Shown: piece after piece, positions 25,101 through 36,985 of the stretch
Numbering within the stretch: position 1 is the stretch's first letter
How the letters are laid out: every line of letters starts with the position of its first letter
Assembly (NCBI GenBank): GCA_963930655.1
Contig: OZ005609.1
Location: 14,643,001-14,707,000, forward strand
Direction: 5' to 3'
From: Myrica gale
Lineage: Eukaryota > Streptophyta > Magnoliopsida > Fagales > Myricaceae
Length of the DNA: 64,000 bases
The notes under the pieces: model-generated
What the model saw: the letters and a program-made list of their open reading frames with translations, nothing else
The model's database searches: none
Told to the model about the DNA's origin: nothing
Translations under genes and position numbers: made by a program

Positions 25101-26600
25101 AGCGAGACAGCCTTAAACAACCCAACTTATGATAAGGAGTTGTATGCATTGGTTCGAGCTTTTAAAGACGTGGAAGCACTACCTATGGCCTAAGGAGTTC
25201 GTGATTCACATCGATCATGAGTCCTTGAAACACTTGAAGGGCCAACACAAGCTAAACAAAAGGCATGCACATTGGGTAGAGTTTATTGAGACTTTTTCAT
25301 ACGGCATCCGGTATAAGCAAGGTAAGGAGAATGTGTTCGTTTATGCACTTTCTCCCAGGTATGTGTTACTCTTCACACTTGATGCAAAATTACTTGGTTT
25401 TGAACACATTAAAGATTTATATGTTGATGACCATGAATTTTGTGAGGAATACCGAGCTTGTGAGAAAGTCTTTTGTGGTAAGTTCTTTAGACTTGAAGGA
25501 TTCTTGTTTCAAGAGAATATGTTATGCGTGCCTAATTGTTCCTTGAAGGAGTTATTAGTGCAAGAATCTCATGGTGGAGGATTAATGTGATATTTTGGAG
25601 TTGCAAAGACCTTAGTTGTTTTGCATGAACACTTCTATTAGCCTCACATGAAGCGAGATGTTGAGAGCATTTGTGGTCGATGTGTCACTTGTAGGCAAGT
25701 TAAATCCAAAGTGTGGTCCAACGGTTTTTCTACTCCGTTACCAATTCCCGGTGAGCCTTGGATTAATATTTCAATGAATTTTGTGTTAGGCTTTCTTAGG
25801 ACTAAACGTGGAAGAGATTCAATTTTTGTGGTTATGGATAGATTTTCTAAGATGACACATTTTATTCCAAGTCACAAAACGGGTGATGTCTTGTATGTTG
25901 CTGACTTGTTCTTTAGAGAGATTGTGCGATTACATGGCATGCCTAGGACAATTGTTTCGGATAGAGATGCAAAGTTCTTGAGCTATTTTTGGAAAATTTT
26001 GTGGTGTATGTTAGATACTAAGCTATTGTTTTCTACCACTTGTCATCCACAAACTATAGTCAAACTGAAGTAGTAAATGAGACCTTGTCTACTTTATTGA
26101 GGGTGATCATTAGAAAGAACATTAAGACGAGGGAAGAATGTTTATCACATGTTGAGTTTGATTATAATCGACCTGTTCATTTTGCTACTAAATTTTCACC
26201 ATTTGAAATTGTGTATGGATTTAATCCCTTAACTCCATTGGATTTATCTCCTTTTACTTTTGACTGAGCATGTCAACTTAGATGACGAGAAGAAAGCTGA
26301 CTTTGTCAAGTAGATTCATGAGAAATCAAGACTCAACATTGAGCGAAAAATGGAGCAATATGCTAAACAAGCCACTTTTTGAACCCGGAGATTGAGTTTG
26401 GTTGCATATGAGAAAGAGAGATTTCCAGCGCAAAGACGTTCCAAATTGCTTCCAAGAGGAGATAGACCTTTCCAAATATTAGAGCGCACCAATGACAATC
26501 TTACAAGCTAGATTTACCTGGTCAGTACAATATAAGTGCTACTTTTAATGTTACTTATTTGAGTCATTTTGATGAATGTGAAGATTTGAGGGCAAATCCT
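22159..26600 (+). pseudogene. Broken gag-pol of the chromovirus-type element
   Basis: Ordered pieces lie in shifting frames. Gag is followed by a CCHC knuckle near 23178-23225 (CFRCQSRGHVNQC) and a protease remnant with DGGS near 23440. Reverse transcriptase spans 24193-24666 and keeps [17 protein letters not shown] and the catalytic YFDDI. RNase H fragments follow near 25050-25340. Integrase (25590-26270) keeps the CGRCVTC zinc ligands, [11 protein letters not shown] and IVSDRDAKF. In-frame stops occur at about 22566, 24466, 25588 and 26071, among others, and there are frameshifts. Motif style fits chromoviruses of the Reina/CRM kind, but no chromodomain was seen. It cannot make a working polyprotein. 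Confidence 0.85.
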
Positions 26601-27436
26601 TTACAAGAGGAGGGGAATTATTCAAATCATATCACAACTTCGAAGGATCTAGTCCAAATCCCAATTGGGTCGGTTACGAGAGTGCATGGCAAGAAGTTTA
26701 AAGATGTACTCAACGGTCTAATTCAAGAAGCATGAGCTCAAGCAAATTCGTGAGGCCCATTGAGCATGATCCACGTGAGCAACCAAGAAGCATCACCTTT
26801 ATTCAATTTCTAGAAGAATCCGGTCAAGGTCAAGCGTAGATTGGAAAGAATTGATTTTGTGTGATTAAGCATCAACAAGTTCTAGAAGGATCTGATTTTA
26901 GGCCTTCACGCCACCTTCTTTTCTTTTTTATTGTTTTCCTTTTTATGGGCGTGTATGGCTAATTTAGGCACCACTTTGTTTCCTTTTTTGTTGTCTTTTG
27001 ACTCTAGTAGGTGTACAACTTGTTCTTTATTAGAGGAGTTAATTGTCTTGTTTTATTTTAGATGAGTAAGGATTTATTTCCTTACCAAATTTCAGCTTTA
27101 ATTAGGATAATTATGTTAGGGTTTTTTTTCCTTGTAATGTTCGGCCTTTAAAATGGCACCTAAGCAATAAGAAGAGGTAGACATTGATTCCAGAAATTTA
27201 TGAGATTAATTCTCTACGGTTTTTTGAAGAACTATTCGAACTTATCGGGATTTCAAGTGACGTTCATAATGACTTATCAAACGGAATTTCCATCATCGTT
27301 TGTGGCGTCTTCCTTATACCGAGGTGCTTGTTTATCATAAATAACGGGTCGAAGTCTCCATCCAAATATGTCCTTAGAACGATCTTGGATTCCTTCTCGT
27401 TGTTAGGTCTCATTAGTCTTGACTGAGTTCACATCA

Positions 27437-28018
27437 CAGTGCAAGAGCGCCCTTAATCTTACAGTACCAAGAGCATCCTTATGTTATAGTGTTGTGTGCA
27501 CCCTCAGGTTACAGTGTTGTGTGCACCCCTCATGTTACAGTACTGTGTGCACCCATATGTTACTGTGTTATGTGCACCTTTATGTTACAGCGCTGTGTGC
27601 ACCTTTATGTTATAGTGTCAAGCGTACTGTTGTGTTAAAGTGTCAAGCACACCCTTGTGTTATAGTGTCAAGCGCATCCTTGTATTACAGTGTTGTGTGC
27701 ACCCTTAATTTTACAGTGCGGTGAGCACCCTCAATGTTACAGTGCCGAGAGCACCCTTGATATTACAGTGTCGTGTGCACCTTTAATGTTATAGTGCCAA
27801 AAGCACCAAGAAGCAACAATGCTAAAAGCACTCTTAATGATACAGTGTCATGGACACCTCTTGGTTTTAGCAACCCTAGTTAGCACCCCTATGATGGGAG
27901 TGCCTCATACGATTATTCTAACTCACCCGTGCCACAGGCACCCTTGGTCTCTGAGACCTTGATATCCTATTCATAATATCTCTTTACATGTCCTGATAAT
28001 TTCGTTGTATTTTTTCTA
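27437..28018. repeat. Minisatellite array, first copy
   Basis: About 16 units of 24-27 bp based on 'ttacagtgttgtgtgcaccctta' decay into 'gagcacc' units and then into unique-looking sequence near 27900. It matches 32868-33383 closely. Its apparent open frame (27419-27724) arises because the unit length is near a multiple of three. Confidence 0.85.
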
Positions 28019-28870
28019 GGGTAAATTACTCCAGCAGTCCCTGGGTATGACGAATTCCCAGATTGGTCCCTAGGGTAATTTTTCTCCTGCAGAGATCCCT
28101 AAGGATTGGAGCATTTCTCATATTGGTCCTCCGTCAGATAAGATAACGGATTTTTCCTACATGGCTGACGGAGAACACGTTAGAACCACTTAAGTGGCGA
28201 CACATGTCATTTTTTGCCACCTCATTCGACACAAACTGAAACGTTGGGGCCCACAGCCAACATGGCTTTCGTCCTTCCACGTTAACCAACGTATCTATTC
28301 CGAATGTTAGCTCATTTCAGCGAACCCAAAATCCCCAATTTCCCATCCCTAGTTTTCGAACCAGAGAAAACCTCTTTTGGCGACGATCTATGCGGGAGCT
28401 TAGTGTGGGCAGCATCTGATACATCTAAGCGACCGTTCTCAACGATTTGTGCGTGAACCCATTTTCGTGACCACTGATCTGTCAAAGTGTGGTGGAAGCT
28501 TTTGGTATGCGTCAAAGGTAATAAGCTATAGTCACTCCTTTTGTCTTTTTCTTCTCAATGTTATCAACTATGTGAAATCTTCCATTATCCAGTTTGTTTA
28601 TTTAAAGTGTATTGTGATAGTGCGGAGATAAATATTGTCGAGGGACCACTATGTGATTGTCTGAAACTTTCCCGAAAAAAGTGGTCCCTCTTTTGTCAGT
28701 GCTTTGTTTATATAGTTGTCGTTTAAGATGAATTAAAAAGATGGTCCCTTCTTTGTCCATATTCGGTTTGTTTGTCTGTAATTGTATAAGTGGTTAGATT
28801 ATTTATGGTTTGCTGATGTAATCGGCCCTAGGGTTTTGAAATTCACGTTGTCAACGGTATGTAAGTCCAT

Positions 28871-31797
28871 GTGGTTTATTTTCTTGTAGATGGTGAAAAT
28901 CTAATTGCATCATGGAGGCAAATTGAGCTGGGTGTATGGAAACTATGTTGGGGGGAAGTTGTATACACTGGAAACTTTGACCCAGACTATTATTCGTCAC
29001 ATTTGTGGAAGTTTGTAAAAGTGGATCTGAAGTATCATGAGCCCGTGGAGCTATTGTGTTACTTTGATGGGGAACCTTTTGAGCGCGGGATCAATTCACT
29101 TGAAACCGATGATGATATTTGCAAGATGGTAGGTCGTATTGGTTGAGGGGGGCATGGCGGATTGCGAATCTTTGTGGTGCACAAGCTGAGTGTGCCACAA
29201 TTGGCACTTCCACCTACCCAAAACACTAGTACGAGAGAGGAAGAAGAAGGGCAGAACGTTGGTGAGGGGGAGGGTGAAGGGGCACGAGCAGATTTTGCTG
29301 AGTGTGAGGGTGGGGGTGAAGGGGAAGGGGCACGGGTAGATGTTGATGAGTAGGGCTGCACAACCCCGGTGTAGGTGTCGGTTTTGGCCAAAACCTGCAC
29401 CTACACCGGGTAGGCCGATTTTTAAATAATTGTTACCTACACCTACATCGTTAAGGGCAAAAACAGGCCTTTAGCGGCGGCGGTTTAGTGGTGGTGGTTT
29501 CCAGTTATCCTATATTCATATTAAACCATTTTTTTAGCATTATACGAACTTGGCCCAATGTATTTTTTTTCTTTTGGTCCATTAATCACATATCAATAAA
29601 ATCTAAACTAATGAAATCTAAAATTCCAAAATCAATAAAATTAAAGATCATCTTAAAATATAAGATGAGAATTTAAAGTCCAAAGTAATAGAGACGTAAC
29701 TGTAAGAATATCATAAAGATGGGTAACTCCTTCAAAATCAAAACCCCTACTCCTTTATCTCCGTCGCCAAGACAGGTAACTCTACACAATATATTTAAAT
29801 ACACCAAGTTATAATTTATAAAAATAAAAATATTATTGAAACTAATAAACTAACAAAAGCAGAAATAAAATTACCCGAGTCAATTGTATAAGTTTGTGGA
29901 TCTTTTGTCATATCAGAAGTAATAATGTAAATACTTTATGTTCCCACTATAGGTTAATTAAATCAATGTACAAATTAAGTAATCATGTAAGTTATAACGA
30001 GGAACTGGTAAGCTGTGCTGTTATTAACTAAAGTCCAGTATTAAGAGGGGCGAAACTCCATCCATTCTTCAATTTGCAAGTCTTGAAGTATTTTCCCGAT
30101 ATGCTCTTTTCAATGCCCCTACAAGTATGTTGCTCCTAGGCTCAGGATTTCATCTATTGTTACCTTTGCTTAGCAAGAAATTACATTGATGAATCATACA
30201 ATAACAATATGTGCAACACTGTATTCATAAACTATCATCACATATACGGCCCCCAAATGAATCTGGTAGGAAGAAAATTCAATTCAACAGAAGCTAAAAG
30301 AGAGCCTTTCATTTAGGTCAATCAATAGAAAAACAAGTTTCAATCTAAATTACAAGCATCCTTTAGGCTTGTCATATTGCCCTTCCCCGAAAAATTTCAA
30401 GACTCATCTTGTAAGATATAGCAGATGGGCTCCACCACATCTCATCAGAGCTCATTTGTCTTGTTCTGTGAAAATTACAAGCCTTTCTCCGACTTAAGAG
30501 AGAAAAACAATGCTACATACTAGTATGATGAATTACAAATTACAAACGTGAAGAAAAAATGTACACAAGAATGAGGAGAAAAGGCAGTACAAAAAACTAA
30601 AAAACTAAAAAAAAAAACTCGGTTTCACGGTACCCGGGAACTCGGTGCCGGGAACCGGGAAAAACCCCGATTTGTTTTTTAAAAAACGAAACCTACACCA
30701 GCACCGGTTAGGCCGGGCACACGGAACCCGGTGCCGGTGGCACTGAGCAGTCCTATTGGTGAGGGGGAAGATGAGGGTGGAAAGTGGGGTTTAGATGCTG
30801 ATGACAAAGGATATATAAGGGGGTTGGATAATGATAGGCTGGAAGTAGAGATCAGTAATTTTGAAGAGAGCGATGAGGAGGTAGCAGAATTTTTTGGTGA
30901 CCCCAAAGTTGTTGATGTTGAGAACGTGCAGGCAGCAGTAGAGAAGGGTAGAGAGAAGTCTCAAGGAAGGCAGCCAGTTGTGATACCGAGGCTTTTGAAT
31001 CCATGAGTGAGGGTTATAGTGATGAATGCAAGAGGAGGAAGTGTAAAGAATTTCGAGAAGATGAGCTTAAAGGCAGGGTCCACTTGGAGAGAGGATTGAA
31101 GTTTAGGGATATCAGATTATTTAAGAAGACTTTAAAGCTCTATGGGATTCAGAGGCACTTCGATTATAAGTTCATAAAGAAGGACAAGTTACGGTGCACA
31201 ACAATTTGTAAGAGGGGCTGTGGTTGGAAGATACATGAATCTTTCACTTACCATAAGAAAGTTGTCCAGATAAAAACTTTCAAGTCCACTCGCCAATGTG
31301 GTGCACATCACAAGAACTCGAAGCTTGACTACAAGTTCACTGCTGCCAATTACTTGGAGAGCATTAGAGATAATCCCAACATGCCACCTACGCCCTTAGG
31401 AGGGCATATTCGAAGGGATTTCCACGTATCAGTTTCGAAGAATCATATGTACTGAGCGAAGAAGTTGGCGTTGGACATGGTATATGGGAGACATGCTGAT
31501 CAATACAAGTATGTGTATGATTATTGTGAAGCTCCAAGTCAATGGAATCTAGGCACATGTTTGAAGGTTGGTCAGGATGGTCAACGTTTCCAGCGACTAT
31601 ATGTGGCACGAGTTGAGGGGGGAATCAATACGAAATCAGAGAGGGATTGGGAGGAGTTAGAGTTCTTGCGATGGGAGATGTTTAGAACAAATTTATGGAT
31701 TTTCATTTTCGACGTCTTGAAGGGCTTAAGGATTAAATTTGGGGACACGTGGGTTATTTTATCCACGTCGAAAATCCATGTTGGTTGTGGGCCCTAA
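28871..31797 (+). pseudogene. MuDR-type transposase remnant, split by a hAT insertion
   Basis: The first part, 28871-29349, contains a VELLCYFDGEPFERGI-like N-terminal module and an acidic EGEGEGA tract. After the hAT element the frame resumes at about 30756 with EGEDEGGKWGLDADDKGY. The MuDR DNA-binding region follows at 31003-31455 (CTTICKRGCGWKIHES, QCGAHHKNSKLDYKFTAANY, IRDNPNMPP). A stop at 31453-31455 separates this from KKLALDMVYGRHADQYKYVYDY. The DDE transposase domain and SWIM zinc finger normally found downstream are absent; coding-like text stops at the right terminal repeat. This is a deletion derivative that would depend on another element's transposase. Confidence 0.8.
29351..30755. 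mobile_element. hAT element nested in the MULE
   Basis: The left end TAGGGCTGCACA and the reversed right end TAGGACTGCTCA match at 10 of 12 bases. The flanks ttgatgag (29343-29350) and ttggtgag (30756-30763) match at 7 of 8. Subterminal sequence at both ends is rich in ccggtg/caccgg. It splits the acidic region of the MULE's transposase-like gene. The 1405-bp interior has no recognisable transposase. Confidence 0.88.
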
Positions 31798-31956
31798 CAT
31801 TTCAGTTTCTGTCGAATGAGGTGGCAAAAAAATGACATGTGTCGCCACCAATGTGAGAAACGCTCCAAACCCCAAGGGTCCTTGTAGGAGAAAAATTACC
31901 TTAGGGACCAATCGGGGAATTCGTCATACCCCAAGAGTCGCTGGGGTAATTTACCC

Positions 31957-32007
31957 TTTTATCTAACATGACGAGTCTTTAGCTTTATCTTATCTGATAA
32001 TTCAGGC
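31957..32007. other. End of the first duplicate unit
   Basis: This short stretch (atctaacatgacgag..ttcaggc) repeats at 33378-33425. It is the part of the first duplicate unit that lies beyond the MULE. Confidence 0.75.
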
Positions 32008-33425
32008 ACCTGGTAAGTACAATGTAAGTGCTACTTTTAATGTTACTGATGTTGAGTCCTTTTGATGTATGTGAAGATTTGAGGGAAAATCATTTTCAAG
32101 AGGAAGGGAATGATGCAAATCATAGCACAACTTCGAAGGATCTAGCCTAAGTCCCAATTGGGTCGGTTACGAGAGCACGTGCCAATAAGTTTAAAAATGT
32201 ATTCAACGGTCTAATTCAAGAGGCATTAGCTCAAGCAAATTCGTGGAGGCCCATTTAGCATGATCCACGTGAGCAACCACTAAGCATCACCTTGATTCAA
32301 GTTCTAGAAGAATCTGATCAAGGTCAAGCGTAAATTGGCAAGAATTGATTTTGGGTGATTGAGCATTAACAAGTTCTAGAAGGATCTGATTTTAGGCCTT
32401 CACGCCACCTTCTTTCTTTTTTTGTTGTCTTTTGACTCTAATAGGCGTCCAGCCTGTTATTTCCTAGAGGAGTTTATTGCCATGTTTTATTTTAGGCGAG
32501 TAAGGATTTATTTCCTTACCAAATTTCAGCTTTAATTAGCACAATTGTGTTAGGATTTTTTTCTTTGTAAGGTTCGGCCTTTTAAATAGGTGCCTAAGCA
32601 ATGAGAAGAGGTAGACTTTGATTCCAGAAATTTGTGAGATTAATTCTCTATTGTTCTTTGAAGAATTATTCTAACTTATCTGGATTTCCCATGACGTTCA
32701 TCACGACTTATCAAACTGAATTTTCATCACCATTTGTGGCGTCTTCCTTATACCGAGCTGCTTGTTTATCATAAACGGGTCGAAGTCTCCATCCAAATCT
32801 GTTCGTAGAACGATCTTGGGTTCCCTTTCATTGTTAGGTCTCATTACTCTTCACCGAGTTCACATCACAGTGCAAGAGCGCCCTTAATCTTACAGTACTA
32901 AGAGCATCATTATGTTACAATGTTGTGTGCACCCTCATGTTACAGTGTTGTGTGCACCTTCATGTTACAGTTTGTGTGCACCCCTCATGTTACACACCCC
33001 TTGTGTTACAGTGTTGTGTGCACCCTTATGTTATAGTGCTAAGCGCACCCTTGTGTTACAGTGCCATGCACACCCTTGTGTTATAGTGCCAAGCGCATCC
33101 TTGTATTACAGTGTTTTGTGCACCCTTAATGTTACAGTGCGATGAGCACCCTCAATGTTACAGTGCCGAGAGCGCCCTTGATATTACAGTGTCGTGCACC
33201 TTTAATGTTATAGTGCCAAGAGCACCATGAAGCGACAATGCCAAAAGCACTCTTAATGACGAGAGTGCCTCGTACGATTAGTCTAACTCACCCATGCCAC
33301 AGGCACCCTTGGTCTTAGAGACCTCAATATGCTATTCATAATATCTATTTACCTGCCCTGATAATTTCGTTGTATTTTATCTAACATGACGAGCTTTTAG
33401 CTTTATCTTATCTGATAATTCAGGC
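32008..33425 (+). repeat. Second copy of a tandem duplication: pol tail, extra LTR, minisatellite
   Basis: The order repeats that of 26516-28018 plus 31966-32007: end of pol (acctggt.agtacaatgtaagtgctac), purine tract, a third LTR at 32111-32867, then the minisatellite (32868 to about 33300). The first unit starts with acctggtc (26516-26523), and the same eight bases follow the second unit (33426-33433). This is consistent with duplication by recombination between short matches. The second copy has no MULE. Confidence 0.88.
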
Positions 33426-33433
33426 ACCTGGTC

Positions 33434-34172
33434 GTTCTCTGCAAAGTGCTATGAGCACCTTTAATGAGTACTCCATTGACGGAAAACCCCGGGCGGCTTG
33501 TCTAACTTACATGTGCCACGGGCAGCCCTACATCAACAAATTGGCCTTGGCGGCCTATGCCACGGGCACCCCTACATTAGCGAATTGGCTTCGGCGACTT
33601 TTGTCTACGCCAGCAAATTGGTCTCGGTAACCTATGCCCCTACGCCAAAACATTGTTGATCTCACGGAGCCAAGAACATCATTACACCTGAGAACATGTG
33701 TAACTCCTCAACACCAAGGACACCTCTACACTAGAGGATTGGTCTGACTCCAGTGTGCCAAGGGAACCTCCACACCATATGGGTGGTCTAGTTCGACAAC
33801 ACCAATGGTACCCTTTTTATAATAGTAACTAGACTGAAAAAACATTAGCTGGCTCAATTTGGTTTAAAGGGGAACTACTAATGGGTCATAATATGACTGG
33901 CTCAGCCCATTAAAATACACCAGTTGTAGTCCCACCCAAGTCATTAGCGCATTCAAGGCCCTCGACCCATTCATATATGAATTTATCCCTTCATGCTTTC
34001 CCGTTCATATATTCAAATAATCACAAGACTCGTGGTGCTAAGACCCCCTTAGGACTCCAATTCCCCCACATATAAATAGGCAAGCACTCCCCTTTATATT
34101 TTTTTAAGCTTTAATTGCTCTTATAATACTTAATTATTCTTGAGATTTGACTTAAGCATCAGAGTCTCTTGA
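33434..34172 (+). repeat. LTR relic of the Tat-like family
   Basis: The segment from about 33870 matches 15985-16290, including the TATA region (acatataaataggcaag) and agctttaattgctctt. The part before it contains degenerate repeats of 'cacgggcacccctac..ggcgacct'. It stops abruptly near gatcataag, before the primer site. Confidence 0.6.
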
Positions 34173-34191
34173 TCATAAGTAATTGTGTATA

Positions 34192-34555
34192 ACGGATGCG
34201 TTTGCAAACTCTAACTAAGTGAAAATATTTAAAGAATGTTGTCAAAATTGAGAAAATTGGATTTTTATTGAGTTCTGTGAGAAAATAGTGAATAAAGTAG
34301 TATTTTATAGGAGTTGGTGTAAAAATGGGGAGAGAGAAGTAAAATTTTATGAGAGTTGGTAAAAAGATAAAAAGAGATGATTTTAGTGAATTTTTTATAT
34401 TTATTGTAATGAAGAGAGATTATTTGATTAGAGAGAGATTATTTTAAAGTTATTTTATTTGATAAATTTTTTGATTTAATTGTGTTTGCAAACTAAAATC
34501 TTGGAACAATGAAATTTTTTATGATTGTTGGTGTTTTGCAAATGCGTCCGAACGT
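34192..34555. mobile_element. MITE with ggatgcgtttgcaaac termini
   Basis: The left end ggatgcgtttgcaaac pairs with the reversed right end ggacgcatttgcaaaac. A second internal pair (agagagattat..) supports a foldback. The interior is AT-rich and non-coding. Target duplication is unclear, so the superfamily is not assigned. Confidence 0.55.
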
Positions 34556-34957
34556 TATTTGTTTTTGTCTTGGCTGAAAACACTGATATTTGGAAATTAA
34601 TTCAGTAGTGTAGGTTGGGAACTTGTAATTTGATGTATGAATTGGCAACTTTGCCTCTTCAGAAACTTTTCCTGGCCGTAGAGACTAGAGAACAAAGCAA
34701 TACATAATTGGTGGGGAAGCGAATATATTAGAAGAGAACCACAATTGTTATTATCAAAGTGCTTATGTTAGAGTATAATCCATATCGAGTAATTGTACGT
34801 TCCCTTTTTGCACCAAGTATTGTCCAATTGTCCACAACGTGTCCCGGAAAAATCCAAAGCATTTTATAGCATAACAGAAAGCACTCAAGTTCTCTCTCAA
34901 TTGACGTGATCTATAGCCAGAAACTACATGCCCTTGTAAGAGGAAACTAATTTGAGG
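34556..34957. other. 3' flank of the TMEM205-like gene
   Basis: No other gene is seen. Part of this is likely the 3' UTR of the minus-strand gene ending at 34958. Confidence 0.5.
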
Positions 34958-36740
34958 CTACAGATCCATTTTGCCTGCCAAGTACCATGAGTGCATGGCT
35001 AGGCTGCCAAAGGCCATGATATTAGCGAGGGATGATAACCCGTGGATCATCCCAAATTTCTTGTTCATGGCCGCAAGCTTTGGATTCACCTTTGCTACTT
35101 CCACGTTCTTTGACCACCCAGTTTCTTCACCAATGTTGGATTCTTTCTCCACCTTATGTCTTTGCTTCATCATCTATCACAATGAACAAAATGTCATACA
35201 CCGAACGTAAAACTCTGCTAACAAGGACCTTTTGGTGGAAGCCAAAGATCATTTCTCTGAGAAAAAAAAAAGCCATACTGTTGCTTTTAGAGCTATGGAA
35301 ATGTAGGGATAGGAAAAAGCTATCAAATATGATAGCAAACCTAAACCAATCATTTGGATAAAGCTTTCCATTAACTAATGCAAAACCTATTGAAGCAGAA
35401 AGGCTGATTGTATGTTTGTGTATAGGTGTGAATATTAAGATTTGCTTTGAAACCCTTCACCAACAAACAAATATGCACATGCCAGGCACGATTATAGGGG
35501 TAACTGAAAATTACACAAATGTTTGCGACGGATTTATAGTTAGGATAAAACGTAACCACGACTCAAAACATCACAAATCCACATCACCTGAATATCCAAG
35601 AGAGCATGGAATAGACAACTTTACCTCAATGGTCATGGGCGTAAATACAAACAAATTGGCGAGATTGAATGCAAATGAAGACAACAAGAACCCAAGCTGG
35701 TACTTCTCAACAGTAGATGATGACTTCCATGGATGCAAATACCCAAATGATCCCACTGATATGGCACAACATATTCCAACCAGACTGAAATATGCAGGAA
35801 ACATCTTGCTTTGTAGATTTCCAAACTGATGCCTCGGAAGATTCCTGAAGTGTCAAACCAGTTTCAACAACAATAGTTAGGAAAATGGTACTACTACCAA
35901 ACTTTAGTCAGGAATGACGAAGATATTCTGTACTCTTACCATAAGCAAAGCTTATTTTGGTGCACAAGTGTACCATTCTGAAAGTGCTTTTTGTAAGAAT
36001 TGTTTGTTCATACGGCATCAGTACCACACGTTGTGTAAAAACTCCATATCTCAATAAAACATAACTAAACGCCTTGCTCTTTCTTGGAGATAATACTCCA
36101 GTAGTTGAAGAGAAAGCCTATGTTTCATCCTAAAACTTCATCACCTAGGATATAGATAGAAACCAAACTACGATAATATGAGCGCAGACAAATCATTAAG
36201 CTTTCTTAGGTTGACTTTGCATTTTCAAGAAACAAAATTAACTGAGAACAATCCGAATTTCCCCCCTTTTCCTCTAAATTCTTTCTCTAGCACTTCATCA
36301 AAAACCAAACATAGCGTAAACGCTCCACTTAATTTTAGTCTAAAAACGTTTTATCAGGAAACCAATGAATAAATACAAAAGAACTAAAAGAATAAATCAA
36401 ACTGATATCACTGCGAAATCTCGATGAGTTAGATGTTACATCTTTTCAAACAATAACGTATGACATAGGAAAGTTGAGAGCAACCAAACACAACCTAAGA
36501 GGCGAACTAAAGACCGAGGGATAGAGAGAAAGAGATTTACTTGAACATGATGATGCCGCCGATAAAGGTGACCCAGAGAGCAGCCCCAAATGCCGTGGAG
36601 AAACAGAGAAGATGAGCCAGTTTGAGGTAGATGGAAAGAGAACTCTGACCGTCCGACTTCGATCCAAAAGTCTCCGGCGAGAATATCACTCCGATTGCTA
36701 AGAAAACCACGGCCGCTAAGAATCGCGTTAGCCAACCCAT
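34958..36740 (-). CDS. DUF4149 / TMEM205-like four-helix membrane protein
   Basis: There are three exons on the minus strand: 36541-36740, 35625-35844 and 34958-35173, with GT..AG junctions. Exon 1 leaves two bases that exon 2 completes; exon 3 starts in phase. The protein has 211 residues. Hydrophobic segments lie in the N-terminus (FLAAVVFLAIGVIF), at LLCFSTAFGAALWVTFIGG, around YFSLVGICCAISVG, at FLLSSFAFNLANLFVF and near the C-terminus. The stretch KHRVEKE-like to NPKLAAMNKKFGMIHGLSSLANI is the conserved C-terminal block of the family. It resembles the short Arabidopsis protein AT3G62580 by memory. TMEM205 in animals is linked to drug resistance; the role in plants is not established. The start is the first ATG before a hydrophobic leader. 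Confidence 0.9.
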
Positions 36741-36985
36741 GTCTCTCCCCCTCTCTCTCTCGCTCTAAGGAAATTGTGAAGGTTGAAGAAAATAAGCAGA
36801 GGGTAGTTCTATATACTGGGCTTGGCCACATACTCGTACAGAATGGTAGGTCCATCTGGTGGAGCTAGCAAATGGAGAAGTGACACGTCAGCGAGATTTT
36901 CTGCTGCTAAGGTTTCTACCAGAGCCGGCAATTTAATACGACCGGCACTAACCGTGTGAACCGGTCCTCATCGGCAAAAAATTTA
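36741..36985 (-). promoter_or_regulatory. Upstream region of the TMEM205-like gene
   Basis: A ct-repeat tract (36750-36767) lies just upstream of the start codon, as in many plant 5' leaders. The sequence tatatactggg near 36810 could serve as a TATA element on either strand. The region ends at a MULE insertion only about 245 bases from the start codon. Confidence 0.35.

Larger units (their letters stand above)
20677..27436 (+). mobile_element. Decayed Ty3/gypsy (chromovirus-type) retrotransposon
   Basis: LTRs lie at 20677-21477 and 26618-27436. They share tgatgcaaatcatagcac-like starts, the block gaaggatctagtccaa and an end at ttcacatc. Many substitutions and indels separate them. The primer site follows the left LTR at about 21481 (tggtatcaaagtaagg, initiator-Met type), and a purine tract (aagaggagggga) precedes the right LTR. 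The flanks tagtg (20672-20676) and cagtg (27437-27441) are a 5-bp target duplication with one change. The element sits in the minisatellite. Confidence 0.88.
28019..31956 (+). mobile_element. Mutator-like element (MULE), internally deleted
   Basis: Terminal inverted repeats of about 170-250 bp start GGGTAAATTAC at both ends. The right arm lacks about 85 bp present in the left. The 9-bp flanks are ttttttcta (28010-28018) and ttttatcta (31957-31965). The duplicate of this locus at 33375-33383 has a single uninterrupted ttttatcta, which confirms the insertion point. The element carries N-terminal MuDR-type coding pieces but no catalytic domain. A hAT element sits inside it (29351-30755). Confidence 0.93.

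Noticed and set aside
27419..27724. 101-residue frame rich in CYSVVCT-type repeats, and its partner at 32912-33145
   Set aside because: It is translated minisatellite, with a unit length near a multiple of three, and has no start context or family match.
20159..33425. CRISPR-like array of short repeats
   Set aside because: Units are adjacent and diverged with no unique spacers, and the host is a plant. It is a minisatellite.
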